Assembly (NCBI GenBank): GCA_903813345.2 | Contig: CAIIXF020000011.1 | Span: 19,391,754-19,455,753, forward strand | Direction of reading: 5' to 3' | Source of the DNA: Owenia fusiformis | Lineage: Eukaryota > Annelida > Polychaeta > Sabellida > Oweniidae | DNA: 64,000 nucleotides | In this document: in pieces, positions 36,601 to 39,011 of the stretch | Layout: each line of letters starts with the position of its first letter | Numbering within the stretch: the stretch's first letter is position 1 | Notes under the pieces: generated by a model | Database searches by the model: none | Seen by the model: only the letters and a program-made list of their open reading frames with translations | What the model was told of the DNA's origin: nothing | Position numbers and translations under genes: made by a program

Positions 36601-38829
36601 AGTCTTAGTTAGAGCAAAAAAGTAAATGACAGCCATTCTCTTTACCCCCAAATTTGTTTGACGAAATAATAAAAAAAAACATACCTGATGAATTTCTCTA
36701 AATACATCGACTGGTTTGCCATATAAAACATATAAGCGACCCCCAGCATCTTTGAACTGCCTATCTAGGTCTTCTAAGCATTCTAGTAGGAACCTGGTGC
36801 GGTTATAACCTGAAGTGCTGGTACCTATAAACACCCAGATTTTAATTGGTACAAGATACATTTAATTCATGAACATACAATAATGCAGTTTTTCACCATT
36901 TTGAGCACTTTTTAAGTGATAATGGCCATTTTGGGCAAAAGATGCCAAAAATGACCCCCTGGAATTTTTCAAAAAGTAAACCCCCATTTGGCAAATCCAG
37001 GATATGGGCCTACTGCCAAGTATGCTCAGGGCTTTCACTCTAGGCTTTTAGATTGTGGCGCAGAACCACACTCTAGCTCCCACCACAACCTATTTGCAAA
37101 TCACAGATACTAGTTTTCTGCATGAAAAAAATCAAAATTCTGCAAAAAATTCTGCAAGAGAAAAAGCAAATTCTGCAAGGAGAAAATCGAAATTCTGCAC
37201 AAATTTTCAAAAAAAGTCCAAATTCTGCAATCTTTTAAAACGATGAAAATTGACGTAGCAACGGAAACGGAAGTCAGCTACTTTCTAGGTAAGAACTGCG
37301 CGTCATTAGCAAACTCGCTTTAGCGAATTTAAACGTGATAGAATGTTGAATTTCACGGTGAAATCGTACTTGTACTCAATAATGATTGATTATTGGACAT
37401 AAACAGACACTCTTCAAATACCCCGCAAAGCACAGTCAGAGAGAATGTTTCTGGCGAAAGGAGATTCTGGGATTTCAAATACAATAAGTTGGGAATCCAG
37501 AATGAAAAAATGAAGTTACCTTTTTTAATTCCCGAATCTCTCCGAAATTAGCTCATCTTGGTGACTGTAAATTGCACAGCTGTATTCAATGGAGTCTTGT
37601 CATATTCAATCAGCCTCAATTTTAAAGTGTATATTTTATTTTTAACGTGATTTCATCGTTTTTTGTCGACTGGTAAGAATCCGCAGGGCAAATGGCAAGA
37701 TGGATGACTTTTGACCTGACCTTGACCGATGGCGGTGACGTCATCAATTTTATCTCGACGTTGATTGGTTAAATGATGATTGTTTGGGAAATTTGAATTT
37801 AGTTATCGTAACCTCCCGTGACCTCCCGAATAGGTCACGTGACCTTGTGCCAGAAGTCCGACTTTTTGGTCAGTCGACCTATTCAAAGTACATTTAGTAA
37901 TAATTATCGCTTTTCAGAACAATTTAGGAAACAATATTTTCTATCTACGTCGATTACAAAGCATCTAAGGTACGTAAATTTATATGAACAACTGAGTCAA
38001 TAGGGATAAATAGCCCCACGAGAGGCTGCGGTCTTGAAAAATACTTGGATCTGGATGCCAGTCCTGTTATTGATATCATTCCCGTTCGAAGAACGTATTA
38101 GATGTCCGTGCCGCAAAGGTAGGAGATTGTCATATATGTAATTTCTGGTAATTCCGCGGGATTTTCATGAAAATCAGGGATTCTGCAAAAAATTGAAGTT
38201 TTGTCAAATTCCGTCCACGTCGCTGAATTACGGAATACTAGTATCTATGGCAAATCATGATTCTTTCCAGTCTTAACTTCGACTAAATACACAATAACAG
38301 CATGTAAAAAGGATAACTATAACATAAATACGATTTATCACGATTGACAGTCATACTGGAGATGTTTCCACCACACCCTAAATATTTCCTAGTGAGAGTG
38401 CTGCATATCGTCCCATGCCTTAGCTATTTACCACAAAGCATACTCACAGTATCATAAGATCTGTCAAGTACCCATGATAAATGCAATTTTAAGATGCATT
38501 GTCTGTTAGATGGGTCTGTTTTGTAACCCATCGATTTCTATATATTATAGGAGCCAATAAATTCTATGCAAAATGTCTGCGCAAAATCTGATGTCCTTTA
38601 AATCTCAAATTCTAATATTCATCTCCATAAAATAGATGTTAAGTTCATATAATAAAAATCACTAACCAGCAACTTGTCCATCAAATATGAACACTGGGTA
38701 GAGTTTCTCACAATCTTTGATTGCCTCTTGTAGTGCAGGGTTATCATGTAGGCGCAGACCATGACGGAACCACAAGATACTACATCCAGGCTTTGTAATT
38801 GAATCATCGCCAGACTGTCCTCTACCCAT
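494..38829 (-). CDS. cry: Type I (Drosophila-like) cryptochrome, 12 coding exons
   Basis: Blue-light photoreceptor of the photolyase/cryptochrome family, expected to bind FAD and act in light entrainment of the clock. Exons (high to low): 38829-38667, 36824-36685, 23667-23525, 23426-23251, 22637-22531, 22063-21923, 9337-9170, 8479-8339, 2303-2146, 1514-1417, 1110-1015, 621-494. All introns are GT-AG, phases match, and the sum is 1659 nt (552 aa; Drosophila CRY is 542). Visible family marks: [12 protein letters not shown] at the N-terminus, [25 protein letters not shown]-like segment, [40 protein letters not shown]. The FAD-facing position is Cys407, as in type I CRYs. The electron-transfer tryptophans are W411, W388 and W334, with a fourth at W385. 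Match to type I rather than vertebrate-type CRY or (6-4) photolyase rests on the Cys, the exon 6 segment and the C-terminal tail. Two introns exceed 12 kb and host other genes and transposons. Confidence 0.93.
1905..2150. repeat. Tandem repeat carrying copies of the cryptochrome exon 9 splice donor
   Basis: Imperfect units built on 'gacatcaaggctgtgacttacctgacat' run through the start of intron 9. Read on the minus strand, 'acttacctg' is CAGGTAAGT, a consensus 5' splice site. It occurs at about 1911-1919, 2011-2019 and at the real exon 9 boundary (2139-2147). Related CTGGTAAGT copies lie at about 2051 and 2095. The array abuts exon 9 directly. Confidence 0.8.
2330..2640. repeat. Fragment of the 'ACAAAATCG...TATGAACAAAA' minisatellite element
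   Basis: Two diverged units in reverse orientation of the repeat that forms the large array at 4450-5320: 'caaatatgaacaaaa' motifs, gene-poor 'aaatggtggc' blocks and 'aaaataacacacat'. It lies in cryptochrome intron 8. No coding signal. Confidence 0.6.
2641..3868. other. Intron 8 stretch without recognised features
   Basis: AT-rich intronic sequence between two repeat elements. Short open frames here lack codon bias or recognisable motifs. Nothing else seen. Confidence 0.4.
3870..5515. repeat. Element with (TCCG)n head and ~150-bp tandem repeats
   Basis: Starts with 'cccatcgaacgaagttcggaggg' and ends near 5515 with 'gttcgatggga', giving short inverted ends. The head has (TCCG)n tracts (about 3910-3950 and 4165-4190). 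The body (about 4450-5320) has about six units of 150-165 bp, each with a palindrome-like AAAATGG(C/T)(C/G)GCCATTTT block and 'agtagtggagcgattttgttcatatttggtatgtgaatact'-type sequence. It lies in cryptochrome intron 8. A reverse-oriented terminal fragment recurs at 8215-8320. Confidence 0.75.
5516..5846. other. AT-rich sequence upstream of the CD20-like gene
   Basis: Probably 5' flank or 5' UTR/intron of the gene at 5847. A possible acceptor 'ttgttggaag' lies just upstream of the start codon. No repeat or promoter element identified. Confidence 0.3.
5847..6662 (+). CDS. Four-pass membrane protein, CD20/MS4A-like
   Basis: A 271-aa protein in one coding exon, nested on the opposite strand in cryptochrome intron 8. 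Residues 1-70 are hydrophilic, without a signal peptide. Four hydrophobic segments follow at about 74-97, 109-127, 132-157 and 183-207. A short first loop contains GTGIWGG, similar to the 'P-x-WGG' entry of TM2 in MS4A/CD20 proteins. A second loop (160-182) is rich in Asp/Arg/Tyr, and Cys residues follow TM4 (CRAVCC), possibly palmitoylated. The C-terminal tail is Gln-rich. MS4A proteins modulate ion flux and immune signalling, but family assignment rests on topology plus the TM2 motif, and another tetraspan family is possible. ATG context (caacATGAC) is acceptable; an upstream noncoding exon is likely. The stop-codon region has been tandemly duplicated downstream. Confidence 0.75.
   Translation: MTTQEYSNLTNDMMVEDAEHGPPEVITSQKPQQMERPVVCKPVTATYVMAPTTVQPINPNSIDGNYRPRWAHRSALILSIIIMICGGIMLIMNIASLAMEIRFYLPGTGIWGGIAIMVIGGIGVGASRRKSKCLIIAVMVLTIILAVGSTTLFAIQITYALSSIPLRDRDYDFFDRDYVIRGFAISIVMAICFLVAIVSAIVVSALTCRAVCCQPNSFMVQVAYVPPAESCNLAPVSEKLMAQGGHKEAVLATPQPQLQQQFIQKEGLMQH
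6598..7190 (+). repeat. ~150-bp tandem repeat made from the CD20-like gene's stop-codon region
   Basis: Four units. The first (6598-6733) includes the last coding codons and stop ('ttcagaaggaggggttgatgcagcactag'). Units 2-4 start near 6733, 6880 and 7036 and repeat the same segment as 'ttcagaacatggggctgatgcagccctagac' plus 'acagacattacaatagctt'. Units 2-4 fall in the presumed 3' UTR. Confidence 0.85.
7269..7452. mobile_element. Short MITE of the TACAGTAAAACCTG family
   Basis: Begins 'tacagtaaaacctgtt' and ends 'gacaggttccactgta'. Relatives with the same termini lie at 21589-21736, 43385-44254 and about 61145-61296. Confidence 0.6.
7488..8041. mobile_element. Fold-back MITE (~550 bp)
   Basis: The ends are near-perfect inverted repeats of about 35 bp around 'catgggctttcaactagaagggta' (left) and its complement (right, about 8005-8036). 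The interior is AT-rich and non-coding. Intron 8 of cryptochrome. Confidence 0.75.
7632..7637 (+). promoter_or_regulatory. Candidate polyadenylation signal for the CD20-like gene
   Basis: AATAAA in 'ttgaataaaaatc', about 970 nt after the stop. Further AATAAA copies occur near 7782 and 7914, so usage is undecided. Confidence 0.35.
8215..8320. repeat. Terminal fragment of the (TCCG)n element, reversed
   Basis: Reverse complement reads 'cccatcaaacaaagttcagatggatatagggaacgcctcc', matching the head of the element at 3870. It ends about 20 bp before cryptochrome exon 8. Confidence 0.6.
8339..8479 (-). CDS. cry: Cryptochrome exon 8 (flavin pocket, W385/W388)
   Basis: Forty-seven codons, phase 0 at both ends. 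It encodes [10 protein letters not shown], the HH pair at residues 368-369 (equivalent to Drosophila His377/His378) and the LWISWEEG segment carrying W385 and W388 of the electron-transfer chain. Confidence 0.93.
8514..8650. mobile_element. Short inverted-repeat MITE (~135 bp)
   Basis: 'tagggagtttaagcttgca' at 8514 and its complement 'gcaagcttaaactcccta' at about 8629-8647 bracket a short spacer. Intron 7 of cryptochrome. Confidence 0.6.
8889..9087. mobile_element. MITE of the 'GCAGGCCTGTAGCCAGG' family
   Basis: Inverted ends 'gcaggcctgtagccagg' and 'cctggctacgggcctgc' flank C-rich and 'atcatgcagtttttcaccattctgagca' sequence. Relatives lie at about 36880-37016, 50878-51080 and 60708-60832. 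Confidence 0.7.
9391..9540. repeat. Left arm of a GC-rich inverted-repeat element
   Basis: Starts 'ggcctagtcacatagcccgg' and continues with repeated CCGGCCG/ACCGAGCT motifs. The complement of the start ends the right arm at 21557. The adjoining 'ataatggcc'/'ggccattat' also pair, so the target duplication is ambiguous. Confidence 0.75.
9929..11083 (+). CDS. LINE ORF1 protein (coiled coil plus L1-ORF1-like RNA-binding core)
   Basis: Nucleic-acid-binding chaperone-type ORF1 of a non-LTR retrotransposon, 384 aa from the Met in 'ctATGGCGGAGG'. A basic N-terminus (KRKKRNRQR) is followed by a coiled coil of about 90 residues rich in Glu/Leu (LKEQFAAF ... RLEKEQIDV). Then comes an RRM-like and C-terminal core with [15 protein letters not shown] and a carboxyl segment resembling L1 ORF1p. 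A further 100 C-terminal residues are unrecognised. The frame is intact. Its partner ORF2 lies at 17722, separated by the inserted tyrosine-recombinase element; without the insert the gap is about 1.1 kb. I infer one LINE, but two adjacent LINEs cannot be excluded. Confidence 0.8.
   Translation: MAEASKRKKRNRQRTQSSEFLHLEYTNKSTQSNDMELKTELQLLKEQFAAFVESSESELNDLKSTIEEQSLEIESLKLDNNDVRSRLQVAEGRVERLEKEQIDVTNDLVSLQDRSMRDNLLFSKINEVKDETATQTRGILNEFLKTKLKIETQIGIDRVHRIGQQRDDLYPRAIVAKFNPYSGKELIMSKVHHLKGTGMFISEQHPKPIQEKKRYMQETRKALSTSNPNTRCTIVKDKMYLNGRQAFPIPVPVSDSDIVQDTLDSKVRNGPMVQSTVGVKYQVHIADVDNVSKVKPSLLKSYMDPFVTKATSNSYAYAIKQGSEVYYDFEDDGNVGMSRTIRQLLAEKDLTNVLVSISTWNNGKFDSEKWKVVKKMISEKLDVN
12406..13458 (-). 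CDS. Tyrosine recombinase of the Ngaro/PAT-like element
   Basis: Integrase of the retrotransposon, using tyrosine recombination rather than a DDE integrase. In the open frame (up to 350 aa) the catalytic set is visible: Arg179 in GFLRYSEL, His298 and Arg301 in HSLRSGGAT, His321 in HGRW, and the nucleophile Tyr333 in KDGYV. A SAM-like N-terminal region (about 35-130) precedes it. The first ATG in frame is residue 18 (near 13407), so the true N-terminus is uncertain. It is the last gene of the element and is followed closely by repeat B1. Confidence 0.92.
   Translation of the reverse strand: MIYLLEIQYGSRVIKHGMLQFDNVKDTRLKSLSLDLMTEITKHGKSENTIKKYSFYFEKWTKWTNSFDEVNDLPANSKFVAIFLLSQLQSGSSYNVLYALKSGISWAHTSAGLEDPCQSYLVRNILDAAKRQASKPVVKKEPFTADMLHKLVDSLSDQSSLKELRNVTICVLGFAGFLRYSELAQITFGDISFSEFHFTINIPSSKTDVYREGNSVVVAKTGNPTCPYALLQRYLKALNSKNELSKECFIFRALSFKPLQRAFVARTENKQLSYTTVREIVRSMLKTIGLDPNLFGVHSLRSGGATAAANGSVLDRNFKRHGRWKSESAKDGYVKDDLIHKLGVTLNLGL
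13780..14150. repeat. ~23-bp tandem array 'CTCTCAGTGGCTATCAATATAAG'
   Basis: A dozen or more variants of 'ctctcagtggctat(c/t)aatata' lie between the recombinase and RT ORFs of the Ngaro-like element. Looser copies extend back to about 13680. Array inside the element, possibly an element-borne minisatellite. Confidence 0.8.
14250..16424 (-). CDS. Reverse transcriptase-RNase H of the Ngaro/PAT-like element
   Basis: Copies the element RNA. The open frame is 724 codons. The RT core spans about 130-330 with YLDD at about 285-288 and VLPFGIST upstream. RNase H follows at about 450-590, with acidic residues in YSDAS, WRELKA, STDNQ and NQRADD. A C-terminal region of unknown role follows. The frame overlaps the 3' end of gag by 176 nt in another phase and has no ATG at its edge (GTG), so expression by frameshift from gag or from an internal ATG is likely. 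No stop codons interrupt the domains. Confidence 0.9.
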   Translation of the reverse strand: MDRPTGTGATAGAEIILPTTSANVVEVTSSQAAAGSAGTFRTGQIPVQRRPVPTLHLDRPHTSGQGAIDKLSSSNDILNSLGNKVNVKGSLKRHFSFWQSINTNNYVLDIIANGYKIPFEQIPPRAILNNNKSAIENSDFVVKEIQALEILGCIKEVDEIPWVVNPLTVAENSSGKKRLVLDMRHPNEYILKSSVKYEDLSTAKNYLKKGSKLISFDVTSGYHHIDICEPHQTFLGFSWNMLGVQKFYVFTVLPFGISTGGLVFTKVFKSLVTHWRSKGLKVILYLDDALNVSDSTEQSKLDAALLRSDLNSAGYVINEKKSEFNPQGSLTWLGFVLDMNQGKIFVPDSKIEHLKNLVILTLKQKKVTYRQIASIVGKIISMGHGLGKITLLMTRYLSMKTAGISNWDQYTVLSDFDRTELTFWLSNIHVYNGVDLIECHAPERFVYSDASESAAAGYIIEHGELKNQSISYQAWTDSEKVKSSTWRELKAVEIVLSSFKSELIDKSVSWSTDNQNVCRITSKGSMVTELQALAIRIFEFCRKFKIDLNFYWIPRKFNQRADDLSKMIDPDDWMVCPSIFKFLNQRYGPHSIDRFASVDNTKLPRFNSKFAQPSTEGVDAFSFNWENENNWLVPPIQLVGRVVDHLIACKAMGTLIVPKWTSSYFWPLIFKDGNFVPTVVDHIEFCNPMNIFQQGRFLNTVFGTKKLKSHVLALRLNGKLGTSY
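16249..17004 (-). CDS. Gag-like protein with CCHC zinc knuckle
   Basis: Capsid/nucleic-acid-binding protein of the Ngaro/PAT-like element, 251 aa starting at ATG 17004-17002. An N-terminal helical region, an Asp run (about 133-137) and an Arg/Gly/Tyr-rich stretch precede one zinc knuckle [14 protein letters not shown] (spacing CX2CX4HX4C) near the C-terminus. It sits directly inside repeat A1 and overlaps the RT frame. Confidence 0.85.
   Translation of the reverse strand: MDQPATLKNVTDIISSEFNKFSRALREDNEETNTQLLKKFKQDDFNFKRKGNKVQYEFNSKLKERFDTSQNLLERAAKVESGEKQDELIMKTHETLQEGMNLIDYRNKLIKMADSSDAGWKTVEEYDRKPLALDDDDDKRIRSADRDAIRKMRSSRSRFSRRSYNFRHRGSFGREDYQRDAAWGNQFQPGNFYGGPTYGNRGYGWRGNYFANNISQRGRGHFKPGGCWVCGDLSHWADSCTKKTSTDVASR
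17722..20820 (+). CDS. LINE ORF2: endonuclease-reverse transcriptase (CR1/jockey-like)
   Basis: Performs target-primed reverse transcription. It is 1032 aa and uninterrupted. The apurinic-type endonuclease lies at about 75-300: [28 protein letters not shown] near residue 223, and ISDHFPVF. The RT lies at about 520-800: [30 protein letters not shown] and the active site YADD at 757-760. No RNase H is seen. The C-terminal part resembles the thumb region common to CR1/L2/jockey proteins. Downstream is a short A+T-rich 3' end with 'ttgaattgaattgag' repeats (about 21036-21056), typical of LINEs that lack a poly(A) tail. The intact frame suggests recent activity. Confidence 0.93.
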   Translation: MANLLEELPFFSCTNVEVLDLAYDLHVYESLVFNPMDLNRLIGEPQDNPPEEHTPMRNIIEQCNYLNLDQLNINLDKSSGLTFLHLNSRSLPKNKWKFDLMQSLTKHSFSVTAMSETWLNTENEANFQLTGYNSVFKSRVGIKGGGVCIYIKENIIFKERHDLTMNLNSCENVTIEITPPDGKNTLVSAIYKPPNSNLAIFNDEFNEFLNKVTSEKKPSYLLGDFNLDLLKADEHNLTNDFLCHLYENNFMPLIYRPTRVTHNSATLIDNIFTNVNNVTSSGVILYDISDHFPVFCTSLLEKPSYKKIKISYRSYSDKNLTRFKDEICLMEWTDLKQQDNVNEAYSIFINKFTEVYNRCLPILTKTVKTYCNLERPWISLGIITSAKRKNKLYIKFKKCPTDENRLTYTNYKNRLNHIIRNAEKLHYKKKFEISNGNIKKTWDVINSILKRKQPKKILNDNFIHEGRKIDDGKSIADNFNNFFSTIGEKLANETNSDKDPLDNVNKIERNINSIFLAPVDVNTVQNQIKNLKDSAAAIDDIKPKVVKVLHDHIADPLTFIYNLSMTTGIFPEELKLAKVIPIFKKGEHDKFANYRPISILSVFAKMFEKIMHDKVSTFLEKYELLYLHQYGFRKHRSTYMALLEFIENVRHSLDNKEYCIGIYLDLSKAFDTVNHAVLLKKMEHYGIRGIALSWFSSYLSNRKMKTEYSKSLSEKYLSEEAIVNCGVPQGSVLGPLLFIIFVNDFYLVSDKLKLVIYADDTNILCSDSNLDNLTTTVNSELCDINDWLLANKLTLNVKKTKYMVFGNKRNISVNNEIKIANSNLEKVDEIGFLGVIIDSKLSWAPHINALHRKVSNVIGMLYRTNYAHTLNSKMIIYNSLIFSHLNYCNILWGNACKNLLNKLLILQKKFVRLITNSDRLAHTFPIFQDLKILNIYHIHTIQTVSFMKKVISKSVQFPSKLYDHYFKTRENIHQRITRFGHNLDIPKHRTRIGENSIKVHGSYIWNSLNEDIRNKPLNSLISRLKIDLLSTE
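20821..21056 (+). other. 3' end of the LINE
   Basis: Non-coding tail with 'cacccc ctggggtgtcat' stem-like sequence near 20967-20984 and a terminal (TTGAA)n-like repeat where the GC-rich arm resumes. This marks the LINE boundary. Confidence 0.6.
21057..21557. repeat. Right arm of the GC-rich inverted-repeat element
   Basis: Rich in CCGGCCG and CACCGAGCTC. Its inner end 'ttaaatttcaccgggct' complements the inner end of the left arm, and its outer end 'cgggctatgtgactaggcc' complements the left start. The LINE is inserted between the arms. Confidence 0.75.
21589..21736. mobile_element. Short MITE of the TACAGTAAAACCTG family
   Basis: Ends 'tacagtgaaaccgtct' and 'gacaggttttgctgta' are inverted. 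Intron 6 of cryptochrome. Confidence 0.55.
22531..22637 (-). CDS. cry: Cryptochrome exon 5, partly duplicated in its own intron
   Basis: Encodes [19 protein letters not shown] and the following helix, phase 1 to 0. Its first ~50 nt and acceptor are the progenitor of the tandem copies at 22638-23130. Confidence 0.92.
22638..23130. repeat. ~115-bp tandem repeat duplicating the 5' part of cryptochrome exon 5
   Basis: Five downstream copies of a unit containing 'gattctcattagctgctctggcaatgctggctcttttcctaaaa' plus 'ataatgattctgattggtcaatttatgtcacat'. On the minus strand each copy carries an acceptor-like TTTTAG|G followed by codons for [14 protein letters not shown]. Copies lie at about 22686-22737, 22787-22830, 22870-22913, 22970-23010 and 23055-23097. 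Confidence 0.88.
23710..24210. repeat. ~125-bp tandem repeat with CAAGATGGCCGCC blocks
   Basis: Three to four units of 'gttaatcagctctagtacttgatatcctctatcatgtg', 'ctgaaatggcgatgacaagattt' and 'aacaagatggcc(g/a)cc'. A second array of the same family is at 35960-36560 in the same intron. It begins immediately upstream of cryptochrome exon 3. Confidence 0.8.
24564..25290. mobile_element. Non-coding DNA element with 'CGTAATAAGC' ends (MITE)
   Basis: Left end 'ttactgtattcgccgtaataagc' and right end 'aatacggcgattacggtat' are inverted relatives, about 730 bp apart. The interior has no transposase. Confidence 0.6.
25968..27064. mobile_element. Tc1/mariner-like element with ~200-bp inverted repeats, TA duplication
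   Basis: Ends 'CGAGGGGTGATCCAAAAG' and complement are flanked by TA on both sides (25966-25967, 27065-27066). The inverted arms extend about 200 bp and share 'ccctgccacccggaacggtatt' (26140-26165 and 26868-26893). No recognisable transposase frame remains in the ~700-bp centre. Confidence 0.8.
27121..27285. mobile_element. Small inverted-repeat MITE (~165 bp)
   Basis: 'agtaaatacacaaactt' and 'aagtttgtgtatttac' bracket 130 bp of AT-rich sequence. Confidence 0.5.
27286..28599. other. Intron 2 region upstream of the Toll-like receptor
   Basis: No repeat or ORF recognised. It contains the palindrome AGTCACGTGACT (27659-27670), a perfect CACGTG E-box, about 2.4 kb before the first receptor exon. 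It could hold the receptor promoter, since a 5' UTR exon is implied by the acceptor at 30040. Confidence 0.3.
28600..28857. mobile_element. Inverted-repeat MITE (~257 bp)
   Basis: 'tatcctatgccgagtagagtttt' at 28600 and 'aaaactctacttggtatagga' at 28835 are complementary ends. Confidence 0.55.
29100..29375. repeat. Inverted repeat 'AAAGGACGATTCTCGGTTTGG'
   Basis: A ~28-bp sequence at about 29102 recurs inverted at about 29348-29375, where it is part of the Penelope-like fragment. The left copy looks like a duplicated, inverted piece of that fragment. Confidence 0.6.
29316..29720 (-). pseudogene. Penelope-like element reverse transcriptase fragment
   Basis: Two overlapping frames read [16 protein letters not shown] and then, after a frame break near 29576, [19 protein letters not shown]. 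The 'P-x-DK-x-x-NNI' and 'K-x-HK-x-P-x-x-GR' motifs mark the N-terminal part of Penelope-like RTs. The catalytic palm and GIY-YIG endonuclease are absent, so this is a dead fragment. Confidence 0.6.
29800..29992. mobile_element. Degenerate short repeat with 'CCCCACTTGTT' end
   Basis: Starts 'aacaagtgggcctttta' and ends 'ggccccccacttgttgaa', an inverted pair around 'gggcctt'-rich sequence. It sits just upstream of the receptor signal-peptide exon. Confidence 0.5.
30051..30179 (+). CDS. Candidate signal-peptide exon of the Toll-like receptor
   Basis: ATG 10 nt after an acceptor (tgtatttcag ending at 30040). It encodes [19 protein letters not shown]-type hydrophobic signal sequence. The proposed donor AAA|GTGACA is weak, but it joins the LRRNT exon in phase 0, and the frame stops at 30228 if unspliced. 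Confidence 0.5.
30051..35162 (+). CDS. Toll-like receptor (single-cysteine-cluster type), frameshifted
   Basis: Innate immune receptor nested opposite cryptochrome intron 2. Exon 1 (30051-30179) gives a signal peptide. Exon 2 (from 32804) gives an LRRNT ([15 protein letters not shown]), roughly ten LRRs, one LRRCT ([12 protein letters not shown]), a transmembrane helix (about 34336-34400) and a cytoplasmic TIR domain (about 34494-34905). The TIR has [12 protein letters not shown] as box 1, GDRDFEVGG as box 2 and FW as box 3, with Cys-x-x-Glu in [11 protein letters not shown]. The frame breaks near 33725: codons continue one frame back, with LRR sequence contiguous on both sides, implying one lost T. 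A second -1 shift near 34910-34920 may lead to the acidic tail ending at 35162 instead of the stop at 35007. Whether this is a pseudogene, an allele or a sequencing error is open. Confidence 0.82.
30256..32797. mobile_element. 2.5-kb fold-back element between the receptor's two exons
   Basis: Almost the whole element is an imperfect palindrome centred near 31520. The outer arms (30256-30400 and 32645-32797) share 'cggtatcaaat', 'ggggaataatcgccatagtgatttttgggaaggttaagacctctagagtaagaaa' and 'atgggtgttatcaccc'. Inner arms consist of ~170-bp tandem units with 'tagaaatccaagatggccaccaaaatgg' and 'aaggatttcatttatgtctaaatctga'. No transposase. Its right end lies 5 bp from the receptor exon 2 acceptor. 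Confidence 0.85.
32804..33727 (+). CDS. Toll-like receptor ectodomain, first frame
   Basis: Exon begins after 'accaaccccccag'. The reading frame opens with [11 protein letters not shown] and runs through the LRRNT and the first seven or so LRRs to ...WGIEKPIKG. The frame then meets TGA at 33728-33730, while LRR homology continues one frame back with [10 protein letters not shown]. Confidence 0.8.
33727..35007 (+). CDS. Toll-like receptor C-terminal half: LRRs, LRRCT, TM, TIR
   Basis: Second frame of the same gene. It holds three or more LRRs, the LRRCT at about 34140-34320, a hydrophobic helix [19 protein letters not shown], a basic stop-transfer and the TIR domain. The end of the TIR ([10 protein letters not shown]) is typical. 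What follows differs by frame: this one gives about 27 unrelated residues, and the alternative at 34917-35162 gives an acidic repetitive tail. Confidence 0.82.
   Translation: MNALTYLSLQKAKAKFMDPETFNCKNFPLMETLLLGDLDLSPTFGREDKHSLIFQNCSKMVTIDLANTNFPIIPKQAFQDMSIVENINISSNYILELDIDLKNNLNLKLLNVSFNLVKYLSPDMMHQLDKIANQPDHDLVLDLQHNPLLCGCEQLEFIKWMKSTAVSFHNFDSYLCLNKDIYHKVSTLSISDIQLQCKMEVIKISSSISATFLFIIMMGVVLYMKRHRMEYLFLLSRQMARRLIGRTRSRGNRLYKYHGFVCWSSQEDISIIVLIQGKLEMDFGLRLAIGDRDFEVGGYIIDNIVHFITASRKTIIFLSNNYLNSKWCMFELQVAMNKSQEVEFDTVVMILLHDINDLDKTKMPPSLTNYLKRKTYLQWPASSAQQPAFWLRLRMLLILEKYRMISFWLSILEKITHLNKMMGPII
34917..35162 (+). CDS. Alternative acidic C-terminal tail of the receptor
   Basis: In the third frame an open segment continues with [13 protein letters not shown] and a second copy LVVNPEEND, then [11 protein letters not shown] and a stop. 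The internal repeat and strong acidic bias look like protein sequence, so a one-base deletion near 34910-34920 would restore continuity. Both readings remain possible. Confidence 0.4.
   Translation, partial: DFGEIQNDQLLVVNPGENNPLEQNDGSHNIDVREQNDQSLVVNPEENDQVEQNDEFQIDVALDEQSIDEDITDRVPLLRLK
35223..35228 (+). promoter_or_regulatory. Candidate polyadenylation signal of the Toll-like receptor
   Basis: AATAAA 60 nt after the acidic-tail stop and about 215 nt after the other stop. Confidence 0.5.
35960..36570. repeat. Second ~125-bp CAAGATGGCC tandem array
   Basis: Five units of the family at 23710-24210, including 'agttaatcagctctagaacttgatatcctctatcatgtg' and 'gaaaacaagatggccgccc'. The array head 'gatcacaccatcaaa' matches that at 23752. 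It ends about 110 bp before cryptochrome exon 2. Confidence 0.8.
36685..36824 (-). CDS. cry: Cryptochrome exon 2
   Basis: Encodes [17 protein letters not shown] through VFREIHQ, part of the N-terminal alpha/beta domain. Phase 1 to 0, with a weak polypyrimidine tract at the acceptor. Confidence 0.92.
36880..37016. mobile_element. Truncated MITE of the 'AGCCAGG...CCTGGCTACGGGCCTG' family
   Basis: Shares 'atgcagtttttcaccattttgagcactttttaag' and the end 'ggcaaatccaggatatgggcct' with 8889-9087. One terminus is missing. Confidence 0.6.
37833..37844. promoter_or_regulatory. Palindromic E-box GGTCACGTGACC in cryptochrome intron 1
   Basis: Perfect 12-bp palindrome containing CACGTG, about 1 kb inside the gene from the start codon. 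It could bind bHLH or related factors; function is inferred from sequence only. Confidence 0.3.
38667..38829 (-). CDS. cry: Cryptochrome exon 1 (start codon)
   Basis: ATG at 38829-38827 in context ttcaagATGGG. It encodes GRGQSGDDS, then [18 protein letters not shown] and [10 protein letters not shown], the classic N-terminus of animal cryptochromes with a ten-residue extension. Ends in phase 1. Confidence 0.93.
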
Positions 38830-39011
38830 CTTGAAATATTAATTATTGATTATTGATATTGATTATTTGTTATAATGTCAATCAATTATAGGTTTTGATA
38901 GATCCATGTCCATTTTATAAAAGGTAAACCTTGTCACACTTTTTCTGTTTTTGCTCAAACTTTTGAGAACATATTTCTTTTACACTGGTGATCCACTTAA
39001 TTATGCAGGTT

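Noticed and set aside
37050-38250. Possible inverted element between 'aaattctgcaaaaaattctgca' motifs in cryptochrome intron 1
   Set aside because: Similarity of the two ends is short and not continuous, so I could not support a boundary.
494-38829. (6-4) photolyase or vertebrate-type CRY identity for the minus-strand gene
   Set aside because: The flavin-facing Cys, the exon 6 segment and the SNSDEVRKF tail match Drosophila-type CRY.
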